In this document: positions 25,638 to 35,528 of the stretch, piece by piece
Position numbering within the stretch: position 1 is the first letter of the stretch
Layout of the letters: each line of letters opens with the position of its first letter
Assembly: GCF_002995745.1 (NCBI RefSeq)
Contig: NZ_PVXQ01000003.1
Coordinates: forward strand, 1-64,000
Origin: Clostridium vincentii
GTDB lineage: Bacteria > Bacillota > Clostridia > Clostridiales > Clostridiaceae
Length of the DNA: 64,000 nucleotides
Direction of reading: 5' to 3'
The notes under the pieces: generated by a model
Databases searched by the model: none
Told to the model about the DNA's origin: nothing
Seen by the model: only the letters and a program-made list of their open reading frames with translations
Translations under genes and position numbers: made by a program

Positions 25638-27407
25638 ATGGAAAATACATTATTTGAGAAACAGTATATGGACTATAGGTTTGAAGAGTTTAGCAATGTA
25701 TTAAAGACAGGAAGTATAAAGTCTGTTTTTCAACCAATAGTATCTCTTAAAGACTCTAGTATACTTGGATATGAAGCCTTAAGTAGAGGACCTGAAGATT
25801 CACATATGCAAAATCCTGAGGTACTCCTAGAAATGGCTAAGGAATACGATAAGCTTTGGGAACTTGAACTTTTATTTAGATCGAAATCTATAGAGACTCT
25901 ATATAAACATAAGGTTAATGCTAAATTATTTTTAAATATAAATCCTTCAATATTAGATAGTATGAAATTTAAGGATTCCTTTACAGATGAATATTTAGAA
26001 AAATATGACCTATGCTGTGAAGATGTCATATTTGAGATAACGGAAAGAACTAAAATAAAAGATATTGATAGCTTTAAGAAAACGCTAGATTATTGTAAAA
26101 ATAAAAATTATAAAATAGCAATAGATGATGCAGGATCAGGATATTCTGGGCTTAATAGAATTTGTAATATTAAACCTGATTATATAAAATTAGATATTGA
26201 ATTAGTTAGGGACATAGATAAGGATTCTACTAAAATGGCATTAGTTAAGAGTATGTGTGAATTTTCAAAACTAGTAGGTTCTTTTCTAATTGCGGAAGGA
26301 ATAGAAACTGAAAAAGAGCTTAAGGTATTAATAGAACTTGGAGTTGATTTCGGTCAAGGATATTTTATTCAAAGACCTAAACCTCATATAATACCAATTA
26401 AAAATGATGTTGTAGAATTAATAAAAAACTTGAACATAAAGGAAAAAAATCAATATGGGCACAATATATCTGACATTTGTATTAGCACTATCTCTAAAAA
26501 AATACAAACTTTAAGACCTGATGTATTAGTATCTGATGTAGATAGTATATTTAAAGAAAATGCAAATCTGTTTGGTATTTGTATAGTTGAAGATGAAAGA
26601 GTTCTTGGGGTTGTAACTAGAAATTCATTTTATAGTAAACTTGGATGGCAGTTTGGATATAGCCTTTATTCATCAAAGCCTATTTCACTTATAATGCAAG
26701 AGGATTATTTAAATGTGGATTGTGATATGCCCATAGATATGGTAATAAAAGTTGCTATGTCAAGGTCAAAGGAAAGTTTATATGATCATGTTACTGTATT
26801 AAAGAATTCTAAATACTATGGTATAGTAACAATTAAGGATTTAATTGAAAAGACTATTGAGATTAAAGTGAATAATGCAAGGCATTCTAATCCATTAACA
26901 GGGTTACCTGGAAATATAGTTATTGAACAAAATATTGAAAAAGCTATATGCTCGAATGAAAATTATTGTGTCTTATATTTTGATATTGATAATTTTAAAG
27001 CATATAATGATGCTTATGGGTTTGAAAATGGAGATGTCATAATAAAAGCTTTATCAAAGGCAATAAGCAGCAATCTTAGGTCAAAAGAATTTATTGGACA
27101 CATAGGTGGAGATGATTTTATTGCAATACTGCCTCATTGGGAGGTAGACAATAGTTGTGATAATATTATCAAGGATTTTGAAAGTCTAGCCCATGAGTGC
27201 TACGATGAAAAAGATTTGAAAAATGGATATATAACATCCCACAATAGACATGGAGTCGTGGAAAGATTTCCTTTGGTTTCTGTATCTATTGCTGGGGTAA
27301 CAAATAGAAATAAAGAATATCAAAATGTGTATGAAGTCGCAAAAGAGTCAAGCTGTATTAAGAAAGAATGTAAACAAAAGAATGGAAGTTGCTACAGTAT
27401 AAATTAA
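25638..27407 (+). CDS. EAL-CBS-GGDEF cyclic-di-GMP protein
   Basis: A 589-residue cytosolic protein with three parts. An EAL phosphodiesterase domain (about 20-260) keeps EALSR (46-50), FEITER, AIDDAGSGYSGL, KLDIEL and AEGIETE, so it should be active. A CBS pair spans about 265-395. A GGDEF domain (about 405-589) has GGDDF at 490-494. The inhibitory RxxD site reads RSKE, so product inhibition there is doubtful. CBS domains often bind adenine nucleotides, which may link c-di-GMP turnover to energy state. The start is ATG 25638, with AGGAGGT 9 bp upstream, rather than the GTG at 25629. It could regulate surface polysaccharide, but no direct link is visible. Confidence 0.93.
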   Translation: MENTLFEKQYMDYRFEEFSNVLKTGSIKSVFQPIVSLKDSSILGYEALSRGPEDSHMQNPEVLLEMAKEYDKLWELELLFRSKSIETLYKHKVNAKLFLNINPSILDSMKFKDSFTDEYLEKYDLCCEDVIFEITERTKIKDIDSFKKTLDYCKNKNYKIAIDDAGSGYSGLNRICNIKPDYIKLDIELVRDIDKDSTKMALVKSMCEFSKLVGSFLIAEGIETEKELKVLIELGVDFGQGYFIQRPKPHIIPIKNDVVELIKNLNIKEKNQYGHNISDICISTISKKIQTLRPDVLVSDVDSIFKENANLFGICIVEDERVLGVVTRNSFYSKLGWQFGYSLYSSKPISLIMQEDYLNVDCDMPIDMVIKVAMSRSKESLYDHVTVLKNSKYYGIVTIKDLIEKTIEIKVNNARHSNPLTGLPGNIVIEQNIEKAICSNENYCVLYFDIDNFKAYNDAYGFENGDVIIKALSKAISSNLRSKEFIGHIGGDDFIAILPHWEVDNSCDNIIKDFESLAHECYDEKDLKNGYITSHNRHGVVERFPLVSVSIAGVTNRNKEYQNVYEVAKESSCIKKECKQKNGSCYSIN

Positions 27408-27419
27408 CATATAAATAGT

Positions 27420-27458
27420 AAATCCTGTTATCTATAAGATAACAGGATTTATTTTTAG
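27420..27458 (+). terminator. Intrinsic terminator after the EAL-GGDEF gene
   Basis: AATCCTGTTATC (27421-27432) pairs with its inverse GATAACAGGATT (27438-27449), followed by TATTTTT. Confidence 0.9.
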
Positions 27459-27532
27459 AGTAGGTGCGGGAATAGTGTTTATTGCAAGAATTGTAAAGAA
27501 GTATTATTATATACAAATAGGGGGATATTAAA

Positions 27533-28291
27533 ATGAACTTACTAAAAAATAGAAACTTTAAGATAGTTTATGAAATAGGGATGGCGTTACTGGCTATAGG
27601 TGTTGTTGTAATTCTTGTAATTGATTTATCATATAATTTACCTCAAAATATAGCTATTATATTTTCAATTATCGATAATATGATATTAGGTATTTTCGCT
27701 ATAGACTATTTCACAAGATTATTTTTAGCTAAAGATAAAGCAAAGTTTGTTAAGAGCAACATTATTGATTTAATTTCTATTATCCCGTTTAATTTTGCAT
27801 TTCAGTCAATTAGAATATTAAGATTATCAAAATTACTAAAGTTTGTTAAGCTATTTAGGGCGGTATCATTGATTTTAAAATTCAAAAGCTATATTGATAA
27901 ATTTTTAAAAACCAATAATTTTAATTATGTTATTTGGATAACTTTATTCACATTATTCCTGGGAGCCATTGGAATACATTTTGCAGAAGATATCTCAATT
28001 GGAAATGCACTATGGTGGAGCTTTGTTACCATCACAACAGTAGGATATGGGGATATTTCTCCCGGCACTACAAGTGGAAGAATTATTGCGGGAATAATAA
28101 TGATTGTTGGTATAGGATTCTTGGGTATGTTAACTGCTACTATAGCTACATTTTTTCTTAACAGGAATAATAGTACAAACTTTAAAAATCAAACAATTGA
28201 AGATATTAAAACGAGATTAGATAATTTTGATGAATTAAATATTGAAGATATAGATGATATATATAATGTACTTAGAGCACTAAAAAAATAG
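27533..28291 (+). CDS. Voltage-gated-type potassium channel
   Basis: A 252-residue six-helix channel. The selectivity filter TTVGYGD is at 168-174, between the pore helix and the last membrane helix. An S4-like segment (about 94-110, RILRLSKLLKFVKLFRA) has Arg or Lys at every third position, as in voltage sensors. A short C-terminal tail (about 215-252) is a charged helix. This is the compact KvAP-like layout. GGGGG precedes the ATG. Monocistronic. Confidence 0.9.
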   Translation: MNLLKNRNFKIVYEIGMALLAIGVVVILVIDLSYNLPQNIAIIFSIIDNMILGIFAIDYFTRLFLAKDKAKFVKSNIIDLISIIPFNFAFQSIRILRLSKLLKFVKLFRAVSLILKFKSYIDKFLKTNNFNYVIWITLFTLFLGAIGIHFAEDISIGNALWWSFVTITTVGYGDISPGTTSGRIIAGIIMIVGIGFLGMLTATIATFFLNRNNSTNFKNQTIEDIKTRLDNFDELNIEDIDDIYNVLRALKK

Positions 28292-28322
28292 AAGAGAAGG
28301 TAGAATGAAGCATATGAAAAAA

Positions 28323-28360
28323 GAGGATATATCAAATGTTTTGATATATCCTCATTTTGA
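28323..28360. terminator. Bidirectional intrinsic terminator
   Basis: GAGGATATATCAAA (28323-28336) pairs with TTTGATATATCCTC (28340-28353). It lies between the convergent channel and glgB genes. Confidence 0.88.
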
Positions 28361-28378
28361 TTATAACCATGAAGAGTC

Positions 28379-30217
28379 TTAAGTAATATCTTTTATTTCA
28401 AAAACACAACTTGCGAAAGGTGCTAAATCAATAGAAATAGAATTAGATTTATTATTAAAAGCAATTTCTTGAGTTACGATCTCATTAGGATTAGTTATAT
28501 TACATCCTCCGTAGATATCTTTCTCACTATTTAAAATTTCCATTAAACTTCCCTCGAAATTAAGGCCTAATTTAAAATGGCTATACCTATTAGGAGACAT
28601 ATTTAGAACAATTAATAATTGTTCATTATCAGTGCATCTAATATAGGAATAAACATTTTCATCTATATTATCAGCATCTACCCACTTAAAGTTAGATTCA
28701 TTAAATTCCTCTAAATATAGAGCTTGGTGACTCTTATATAAATGATTAAGCTTTTTAAAATATAGATTAAAGGAATCATGGGAAGGGTATTTCAAAAGAA
28801 ACCAATCATTTTCAATATCTTCATCCCATTCCCTAAATTGAGCAATCTCATTTCCCATAAAATTAAGTTTTTTACCTGGATGAGTTATCATATAGGTATA
28901 TAAGGTTCTACATTGAGACAACTTTTGCTCATATGTTCCCCAAATCTTATCTATTATTGTTTTTTTGCCATGTACTACTTCATCATGAGATAGTGGTAAT
29001 AAATAATTTTCATTATAAAAATAGTTCATGGAAAAGGTCAACAAATTATGATGATATTTACGGTAAACTGGATTTAATTCAAAATATTTTAATGTATCAT
29101 GCATCCATCCTAAATCCCATTTGTAATCAAAGCCTAGTCCATCATATTTAACAGGGGCAGTAACTTTAGGATAATTACTTGAATCCTCAGCAATTAACAT
29201 AACACTAGGATACCTTTTTCCTAAACCGGAGTTCATCCTTTGTAGGAAAGTAATTCCTCCAGAATTTACCCCTCGTTCACTGTCACCTTGCCAGTAGATA
29301 GCATTGGACATTGCATCCATTCTTAAACCATCAATGTGATAAATATCTAGCCAAAATGTAGCTGCCGACATTAAAAAGCTTATAACTTCATTCTTATAAT
29401 AATCAAAGTTACAGGTGCCCCATTCACTATCTGCAATATCTTTGTACTCATACTCATATAGTGCAGTTCCATCAAACATAGCTAAAGAAAAGTTATCTCG
29501 CACAAAATGAACAGGTACAAAATCTAGAATAATTCCTATATTACTTTCATGACATTTGTTAATTAGAATCATTAACTCTTTAACGGTTCCATATCTTGAA
29601 GTTGCACTAAAATACCCACTACTTTGATAGCCCCAAGAACCATCGAAGGGATGTTCATTAAGGGGCATAATTTCAATGTGTGTAAAGCCATTATCAAGAA
29701 TATAGTTAATTAGTTCAAGACAAAGTTCATCATAATGATACCACTCATCATTTTTATGTTTACGCCAAGAACCTAGATGCAACTCATAAATACTAACAGG
29801 TTTATTAAAGTTTTTTGAACGATTTATCATCCATTCATTGTCTTGAAAGAGGTTATTATCAATATTTGTTATAATTGAAGCTGTATTTGGCCGAAGTTCA
29901 CTATAAAAGGCATAAGGATCAGCCTTGTCACATATTGTACCAGGTGCTTGATATATCCTATACTTGTACATCATTCCTTCAGTCATATCTTGAATAAACA
30001 AGCTATAAGTACCTTTCATATCAACCATATTCATAACATGTGCTTCACCAGTCCAACCATTAAAATCTCCAATAACTTGTACACTTGATGCATTTGGTGC
30101 ATAAACACTAAATCGCACACCATCTACCTTGTTTTCATTGGTTATATGAGCTCCAAAATATTTATAGGCCTGGAAGCATTCACCAGCATAAAAACTTTTT
30201 AAAATTTTATTCTTCAT
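28379..30217 (-). CDS. glgB: 1,4-alpha-glucan branching enzyme
   Basis: A 612-residue GH13 enzyme that makes alpha-1,6 branches in glycogen-like glucans. An N-terminal CBM48-type domain (about 28-115, VIGDFNGW) precedes the barrel. The nucleophile Asp301 is in GLRMDA, the acid/base Glu344 in LIAEDSS, and the transition-state His/Asp in LPLSHDEVVHGKK. Length and motifs are typical. No other glycogen gene (glgC, glgA, glgP) is adjacent, so it may act on glucan made elsewhere. Monocistronic. Confidence 0.94.
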   Translation of the reverse strand: MKNKILKSFYAGECFQAYKYFGAHITNENKVDGVRFSVYAPNASSVQVIGDFNGWTGEAHVMNMVDMKGTYSLFIQDMTEGMMYKYRIYQAPGTICDKADPYAFYSELRPNTASIITNIDNNLFQDNEWMINRSKNFNKPVSIYELHLGSWRKHKNDEWYHYDELCLELINYILDNGFTHIEIMPLNEHPFDGSWGYQSSGYFSATSRYGTVKELMILINKCHESNIGIILDFVPVHFVRDNFSLAMFDGTALYEYEYKDIADSEWGTCNFDYYKNEVISFLMSAATFWLDIYHIDGLRMDAMSNAIYWQGDSERGVNSGGITFLQRMNSGLGKRYPSVMLIAEDSSNYPKVTAPVKYDGLGFDYKWDLGWMHDTLKYFELNPVYRKYHHNLLTFSMNYFYNENYLLPLSHDEVVHGKKTIIDKIWGTYEQKLSQCRTLYTYMITHPGKKLNFMGNEIAQFREWDEDIENDWFLLKYPSHDSFNLYFKKLNHLYKSHQALYLEEFNESNFKWVDADNIDENVYSYIRCTDNEQLLIVLNMSPNRYSHFKLGLNFEGSLMEILNSEKDIYGGCNITNPNEIVTQEIAFNNKSNSISIDLAPFASCVFEIKDIT

Positions 30218-30412
30218 TGTTAAACACCTTCTTCCTTGCCATAAGTGATAATTAACTTTTATGTTCTTAAATATATTATAAACTGTTGTTATATTAAAAG
30301 TAAATAAGGAAAAACATATATAAATTACAGAAATAATAAGATAATAATTAACATACTATGAACTATGTAGGAAGCTAATTGAATTAAAATTAATTGTTTA
30401 TAAATGCTAAAT

Positions 30413-31996
30413 TTAAATATTACTTTCCATAAGGTCAGATCTTTTGAAAGCAGCTTCAGTAATTTCCTTAGGATAGCCTACAAATTCAAGAAGCTTAATA
30501 GCATTTCTAGTTTTAGAGACACCGTTCTTAAGCTTATAATCGAAGCTTAAACCACTATCGTTGTTAACATCTTCACTAAAATAATAAAATTTATAGCTAT
30601 CCTTTAGCATATCGCAAAGTTCTCTATCATGGGTTGCTACAATGCAAATAGCATCTCTTTTGTTTATGTAATTTAAAATTTCAGCTGAAGAAGCTATTCT
30701 TTCTAGAGGATTTGTCCCTCTAAAAATCTCATCAATAGGGCAAAAAACTGGTATATCATCTTCAAGAGAATTTAAAATTCTTAAAATAGATTCAGCTTCG
30801 GCCATGTAATAGCTTTTACCGCTTTTAATATCATCCTTAGGACTTATTGAAGAGACTATATTAAAAAAGCAAGCTTCATACTCATCGGCAAATACAAAAT
30901 CAAAGCATTGTGCCAATAAAATATTAAGACTTATCATTCTTATAAAAGTGGATTTTCCTGACATGTTAGTTCCAGTTAAGACTATACCTTTAGTTGATAT
31001 TTCTATTGAATTCGCAACTGGAATATCAAGAAGAGGATGTATTCCCTCTACCATATTCAACGAGGTGACCTGGGTAAACTTAGGTGTACACCATTTAGTG
31101 AAGCTAGTTTTATAACTTGCAATAGATATAAAAGCATCAATTTCTCCAACTAAGTAATATAATTCTAGAATTTGAGCCTCTTTTTCTATTAATTGACCGC
31201 TTATTTTGTAATAGATTGTTTCTTCAATTAAAAATGGAACTGAAAAGAATTGAAGGAACCCACCAAGTCCATTCAGAACCTTAATTAGACGGGTACTCTT
31301 ATCAATTAATTTTAGTTCCCTTAAAAGTAAATCAATTCTGGATTTATAACTTTGAAGATTTTCATTTTCAATCTTTGAAATTTTTTTGCTAGCTGTTAAT
31401 AAATTTCTAAGATAAATAAGACCGGTTGCTTTAACAGTAGTGATTTCTTTTTGATTTATAACTATATTAATATATACTAGACCTGTAAAAGGAAACATAA
31501 AATAAGGTTCTTTAAATATAATTGCTAAAAATATCATAAGAGGAGGTAGGACTTGTCCAAGTAAAGTATATAAATAACATTTTACTTTACTTACAGACAG
31601 TAATCCTTCAATCATTTCTATTAATCTATTTTTAGAATCAAATCCCATATTAAAAAGTATAATTCTTAAGTCTCCACTTAAAGAAGTATTTTTCTTAAAT
31701 AAAGATATAATTTTACTTCTCTCATTTAGTTTAGCCTCATCCATTAAAGGATTTCTAAGGACACTATATAAAGAAGCCTCTCCTGCGCTTGAATAGGTTC
31801 TATCTATTTTAGAAAATATATCATCCATCATCAAATCATCCCAGGTTAAATCATCTATAGTATATTTCGATTTATAGGATAAATCGAATAAAGCTCTTAT
31901 ATTATTAAAGTTCCTAACTTTATCTTTAGGTTCTAAAAAAGATCGCCTTATATAATCTTTCACTATATTCGTTGGTAAAGATTTCAATATATTCAT
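30413..31996 (-). CDS. MutS domain V-like ATPase with membrane segments
   Basis: A 527-residue protein from the ATG at 31996. An AAAGGA about 12 bp upstream supports this start over the ATG at 32008. The C-terminal half is a MutS-type ABC ATPase: Walker A TGTNMSGKST (about 341-350), Walker B PVFCPIDEIFRGTNP and the His loop IVATHDREL. The N-terminal part lacks the mismatch-binding and connector domains. It has a MutS-like lever-region helix and two hydrophobic helices (about 142-180) that look membrane-spanning. It belongs to the MutS-related membrane ATPases, not to MutS1 or MutS2. The role is unknown; mismatch repair is unlikely without the DNA-binding domain. Confidence 0.8.
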   Translation of the reverse strand: MNILKSLPTNIVKDYIRRSFLEPKDKVRNFNNIRALFDLSYKSKYTIDDLTWDDLMMDDIFSKIDRTYSSAGEASLYSVLRNPLMDEAKLNERSKIISLFKKNTSLSGDLRIILFNMGFDSKNRLIEMIEGLLSVSKVKCYLYTLLGQVLPPLMIFLAIIFKEPYFMFPFTGLVYINIVINQKEITTVKATGLIYLRNLLTASKKISKIENENLQSYKSRIDLLLRELKLIDKSTRLIKVLNGLGGFLQFFSVPFLIEETIYYKISGQLIEKEAQILELYYLVGEIDAFISIASYKTSFTKWCTPKFTQVTSLNMVEGIHPLLDIPVANSIEISTKGIVLTGTNMSGKSTFIRMISLNILLAQCFDFVFADEYEACFFNIVSSISPKDDIKSGKSYYMAEAESILRILNSLEDDIPVFCPIDEIFRGTNPLERIASSAEILNYINKRDAICIVATHDRELCDMLKDSYKFYYFSEDVNNDSGLSFDYKLKNGVSKTRNAIKLLEFVGYPKEITEAAFKRSDLMESNI

Positions 31997-32077
31997 TGGT
32001 AAACACATCCTTTTTTATGATAAATATAACATAAAAAGAATAAATTCGCAATTTAATAGTGTGGATAGGTTAATTAT

Positions 32078-32106
32078 AAAAAAGCATCTTTAATGGATGC
32101 TTTTTT
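32078..32106. terminator. Orphan terminator-like hairpin
   Basis: AAAAAAGCATC (32078-32088) pairs with GATGCTTTTTT (32096-32106). It lies between two divergent genes, where neither needs a terminator. It may stop transcription running rightward into the polysaccharide locus or end an unseen small transcript. Confidence 0.6.
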
Positions 32107-32254
32107 GTTTCTATAAACCTTATAAAATATAAGGATAGTGCAGAATATGTTACTTAATTATATAAAAGTCTAATATATTACAATTATTTAATGTAACAAT
32201 ATATATATAAATACATAGTATTAAAATATAACAATTAATAATTGGAGGATTAAA

Positions 32255-32944
32255 ATGGGAGAAGAAAGCATAACGCTTCCTGAGATTATAGATGCATTAA
32301 GAAAAAGATGGAAGATAATAGTTTTAACAACACTTATTATTACTACTTTCACTATTTTTGTAAGTTTATATTTAATTAAACCTAAATATGAGGCTAGTAC
32401 AAAAGTATTTGTGGGAAAGGAAAGTAGTAATAATATTCAAGAGTATACCAGTAGCGATATTCAGATGTATCAACAGCTATTAAAGACATATTCAAATGTA
32501 ATAATGACAAAGAATTTTGTCGAAAGTGCAATAGAAGGTGGAAATATAACATCAACAAAAGAAGAAATCTTAAGCAATCTAAATGTTGCTCCAAAAACAG
32601 ATACACAGATACTAGAAATAAAATATTCAAGTTATGATAAGGCTGAGGCAAAGCAGGTTGCAGAAGAATTAACTAATGAGTTTATAATTGTATCTACTAA
32701 ACTAATTCCAAATGCCAATGTACAAATTATTGAAAAGGCCAGCTTACCAGAAAATCCAGTTAGCCCTAATAAGATACTTAATATTTCAATTGGTCTATTA
32801 TTAGGAATTATTACAGGACTGGGAGTGGCTATTATTTTAGATTTTAAGGATACTACTTTTTCATACAAGGAAGAACTTGAAAAAGAAATAAAATTGCCCG
32901 TTTTAGGAGTGATTCCAAAATTTAACGGTATTAGGAGGCGATAA
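32255..32944 (+). CDS. Polysaccharide chain-length/co-polymerase protein (Wzz/CapA type)
   Basis: A 229-residue membrane protein that begins the polysaccharide locus. Two helices (about 20-41 and 176-198) flank an extracellular Wzz domain (YEASTKVFVGKE, PENPVSPNK before the second helix). In Gram-positive Wzy-dependent systems this protein sets chain length and activates the cytosolic tyrosine kinase encoded next, 3 bp downstream. The C-terminal cytosolic tail (about 200-229) is the expected kinase-activating part. The ribosome site is TTGGAGG. Confidence 0.92.
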   Translation: MGEESITLPEIIDALRKRWKIIVLTTLIITTFTIFVSLYLIKPKYEASTKVFVGKESSNNIQEYTSSDIQMYQQLLKTYSNVIMTKNFVESAIEGGNITSTKEEILSNLNVAPKTDTQILEIKYSSYDKAEAKQVAEELTNEFIIVSTKLIPNANVQIIEKASLPENPVSPNKILNISIGLLLGIITGLGVAIILDFKDTTFSYKEELEKEIKLPVLGVIPKFNGIRRR

Positions 32945-32947
32945 GGC

Positions 32948-33640
32948 ATGTTTGAATTAGAAGAAAAGCCTAAGTCAATAGCCTCTGAAGCTTATAGGAG
33001 CATACGAACTAATATACAATATTCATCTTTAGATAATGAGATAAGAAGCATGGTTGTTACAAGTACAGAGCCGGGAGAAGGTAAGACTATAACTGTTTGT
33101 AATCTCGCTTTTGCATTTGCACAATCAGAAAAGAAGACAATAATTATTGATTGCGATTTAAGAAAATCATCTATACACAAAGAATTTAAGTTATCCAATT
33201 TAATAGGACTTTCAGATGTATTAGTTGGAAATAAAGAATTAGATGAGGCAGTTAACAATTATTCAGAGAACTTAAGCATATTAACAGCAGGGAAAATATC
33301 TCCAAATCCATCAGAAATGTTAGATTCTAAAGCCATGGAACTTTTACTGGGAATAACAAAGTCTAAGTATGATGTAATAATTATAGATTCACCTCCACTC
33401 CAACTTGTTACTGATGCGCAAATACTTTCAACTAAAGTAGATGGGGTAATTCTAGTGGTAAAAGCAGGATCTACTAAGAGGAAATCCTTGCTTCAAGCAA
33501 AAGATTTATTAAATAAGGTTAGAGGTAATATTCTAGGAGTTATATTAAATAAAGTAGAAAATAAAAAAGATAAATATTATTACTATTATAGTGATGATGA
33601 GGAGAATAAGAATGAAGCAAAAAATAATAAGGATCAATAG
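32948..33640 (+). CDS. Bacterial tyrosine kinase (CapB/CpsD type)
   Basis: A 230-residue BY-kinase. Walker A STEPGEGKT (39-47), Walker A' IIIDCDLR (65-72) and Walker B YDVIIIDSPP (141-150) are present. A C-terminal cluster of five tyrosines (210-214) is the usual autophosphorylation site. It works with the preceding membrane activator to control polymerisation and export of the polysaccharide. Confidence 0.94.
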   Translation: MFELEEKPKSIASEAYRSIRTNIQYSSLDNEIRSMVVTSTEPGEGKTITVCNLAFAFAQSEKKTIIIDCDLRKSSIHKEFKLSNLIGLSDVLVGNKELDEAVNNYSENLSILTAGKISPNPSEMLDSKAMELLLGITKSKYDVIIIDSPPLQLVTDAQILSTKVDGVILVVKAGSTKRKSLLQAKDLLNKVRGNILGVILNKVENKKDKYYYYYSDDEENKNEAKNNKDQ

Positions 33641-33658
33641 TAGAAGTAAGGCGCAATA

Positions 33659-35515
33659 GTGAGAGCTAATAAGAGAACACAGATTACTATACTGCTATTT
33701 ATGGATTCTTTCCTAATACATGTAGCCTACTTTCTTGCATTATGCTTTAGATTTAAATTTATAAATGTAAATATGAAGGAAATAATTAATAGCTATAGTG
33801 AGAATTTCTTAAGAATATGTGGAATAGTTTTGATTTATATATTTCTTTTTGCTATTTATAAACAATATAGGAGTATTTGGACTATAGCAAGCATCGAAGA
33901 ATTTTCTTTAGGAGTTTTAGCAACAATTTCAGCATTATTTATTGTTGTTGTTTTGTCATTATTAGATGAAAATAGAATTCCTATAATGGTAACAGTTATG
34001 GCTGGGGTAATTATTATATTGGAATGTAATGGAATGAGAATAGGTTTAAGGATAGTAAAAAGAATATTTTCATATCTTAAGATAGAAAGAGATGTAGATG
34101 TAAAAAGAGTTCTTGTTGTAGGAGCTGGAAGTGCTGGATCGATGGTAATAAATGAATGTAAGAAGAATTCGAAATGGAAGAAAAAAATTATTGTTTTAGT
34201 TGATGACAACAAAGAAAAATTAGGGACATTTGTTGCTGGAATTAAGGTTGAAGGAAATAGAGAAATGATACCTGAACTTGTGAAAACAAAAAATATACAG
34301 GAAATTATAATTACAATTTCACTGTTAAAAGAAAAAGATTTAAAAGAAATAATTTATTATTGCAAAAAAACTAGTGCACAAATCAAGATAATGCCAGGGG
34401 TTTCTGAAATCATAGATGGTAAGTTTAACTTAAGTAAGATAAGGGATGTGGATGTGGAAGATCTACTGGGAAGAGAACCAATTGAATTAGATTTGGATGG
34501 AATTGCTGATTATATAGAAGATAAAGTGATTTTGGTTACTGGGGGAGGTGGCTCTATAGGTTCAGAGTTATGTAGGCAGATAGTTAAATTTAATCCGAGA
34601 GAACTTATTATATTAGATATTTACGAAAACAATGCTTATAACATTCAAAATGAACTTTTAGAATATAAAGAAGACTTAAATTTAAAGACCTTAATTGGAT
34701 CGGTAAGAGATAGAGAAAGATTAAGATATATTTATTCAAAATACAAACCTCAGGTTATATTTCATGCAGCAGCCCATAAACATGTTCCTTTAATGGAGGA
34801 GAATCCAACGGAGGCTATAAAAAACAATGTTATAGGGACTTTAAATGTAGCGGAGTTTGCAAGTGAGTTTAAAGTGGAAAAATTCATTCTGATCTCTACG
34901 GATAAAGCAGTTAACCCTACTAATATAATGGGGGCTACAAAAAGAATATGTGAAATGATAATACAGGCTATTGACGAAGAAAGTGAAACAGAATTTGTTG
35001 CGGTTAGATTTGGTAATGTTTTAGGCTCAAACGGTTCAGTAGTTCCACTCTTTAAAAGACAAATTGCAAAGGGTGGTCCTATAACCTTAACCCATATGGA
35101 TATTACTAGATATTTTATGACTATCCCTGAAGCTTCTCAGCTTGTACTTCAAGCTGTAGATTATGCAAAAGGTGGAGAAATTTTTGTTTTAGATATGGGA
35201 AGTCCAGTTAAAATATATGATTTAGCTGAAAATCTAATTAGACTTTCAGGTTATGAACCGGGTAAAGATATTAAGTTAAATATTATTGGATTAAGACCTG
35301 GAGAAAAACTTTATGAGGAACTTTTAATGAAGGAAGAAGGATTAATAAATACAGAGCATGAGAGAATTTTTATAGAAAAACTAAGTACAGTTAGTTTTAA
35401 GGTGCTGAAAGGACAGATTAATGAGCTTATGGACACTGTAATAGTAGGAAATGAGGATATGTTAAGGGTGAAATTAAAGGAATTAGTTCCAGGATATAAA
35501 AGGGGAAATAATTAA
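33659..35515 (+). CDS. Membrane UDP-sugar 4,6-dehydratase (PglF/CapD/WbpM type)
   Basis: A 618-residue protein from a GTG start. About four membrane helices (10-30, 52-70, 82-102, 110-128) precede a nucleotide-binding domain (VLVVGAGSAGSMVINE, about 150-166) and an SDR domain starting near residue 290 with VTGGGGSIGSE. STDKAVNPTNIMGATKR (about 413-429) marks the long dehydratase group that makes UDP-4-keto-6-deoxy-HexNAc from UDP-GlcNAc. With the aminotransferase, phosphoglycosyl transferase and GNAT genes that follow, this is step one of a bacillosamine-like pathway. The exact stereochemistry is not readable. Confidence 0.9.
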   Translation: MRANKRTQITILLFMDSFLIHVAYFLALCFRFKFINVNMKEIINSYSENFLRICGIVLIYIFLFAIYKQYRSIWTIASIEEFSLGVLATISALFIVVVLSLLDENRIPIMVTVMAGVIIILECNGMRIGLRIVKRIFSYLKIERDVDVKRVLVVGAGSAGSMVINECKKNSKWKKKIIVLVDDNKEKLGTFVAGIKVEGNREMIPELVKTKNIQEIIITISLLKEKDLKEIIYYCKKTSAQIKIMPGVSEIIDGKFNLSKIRDVDVEDLLGREPIELDLDGIADYIEDKVILVTGGGGSIGSELCRQIVKFNPRELIILDIYENNAYNIQNELLEYKEDLNLKTLIGSVRDRERLRYIYSKYKPQVIFHAAAHKHVPLMEENPTEAIKNNVIGTLNVAEFASEFKVEKFILISTDKAVNPTNIMGATKRICEMIIQAIDEESETEFVAVRFGNVLGSNGSVVPLFKRQIAKGGPITLTHMDITRYFMTIPEASQLVLQAVDYAKGGEIFVLDMGSPVKIYDLAENLIRLSGYEPGKDIKLNIIGLRPGEKLYEELLMKEEGLINTEHERIFIEKLSTVSFKVLKGQINELMDTVIVGNEDMLRVKLKELVPGYKRGNN

Positions 35516-35528
35516 AAGATGGCAGTAA

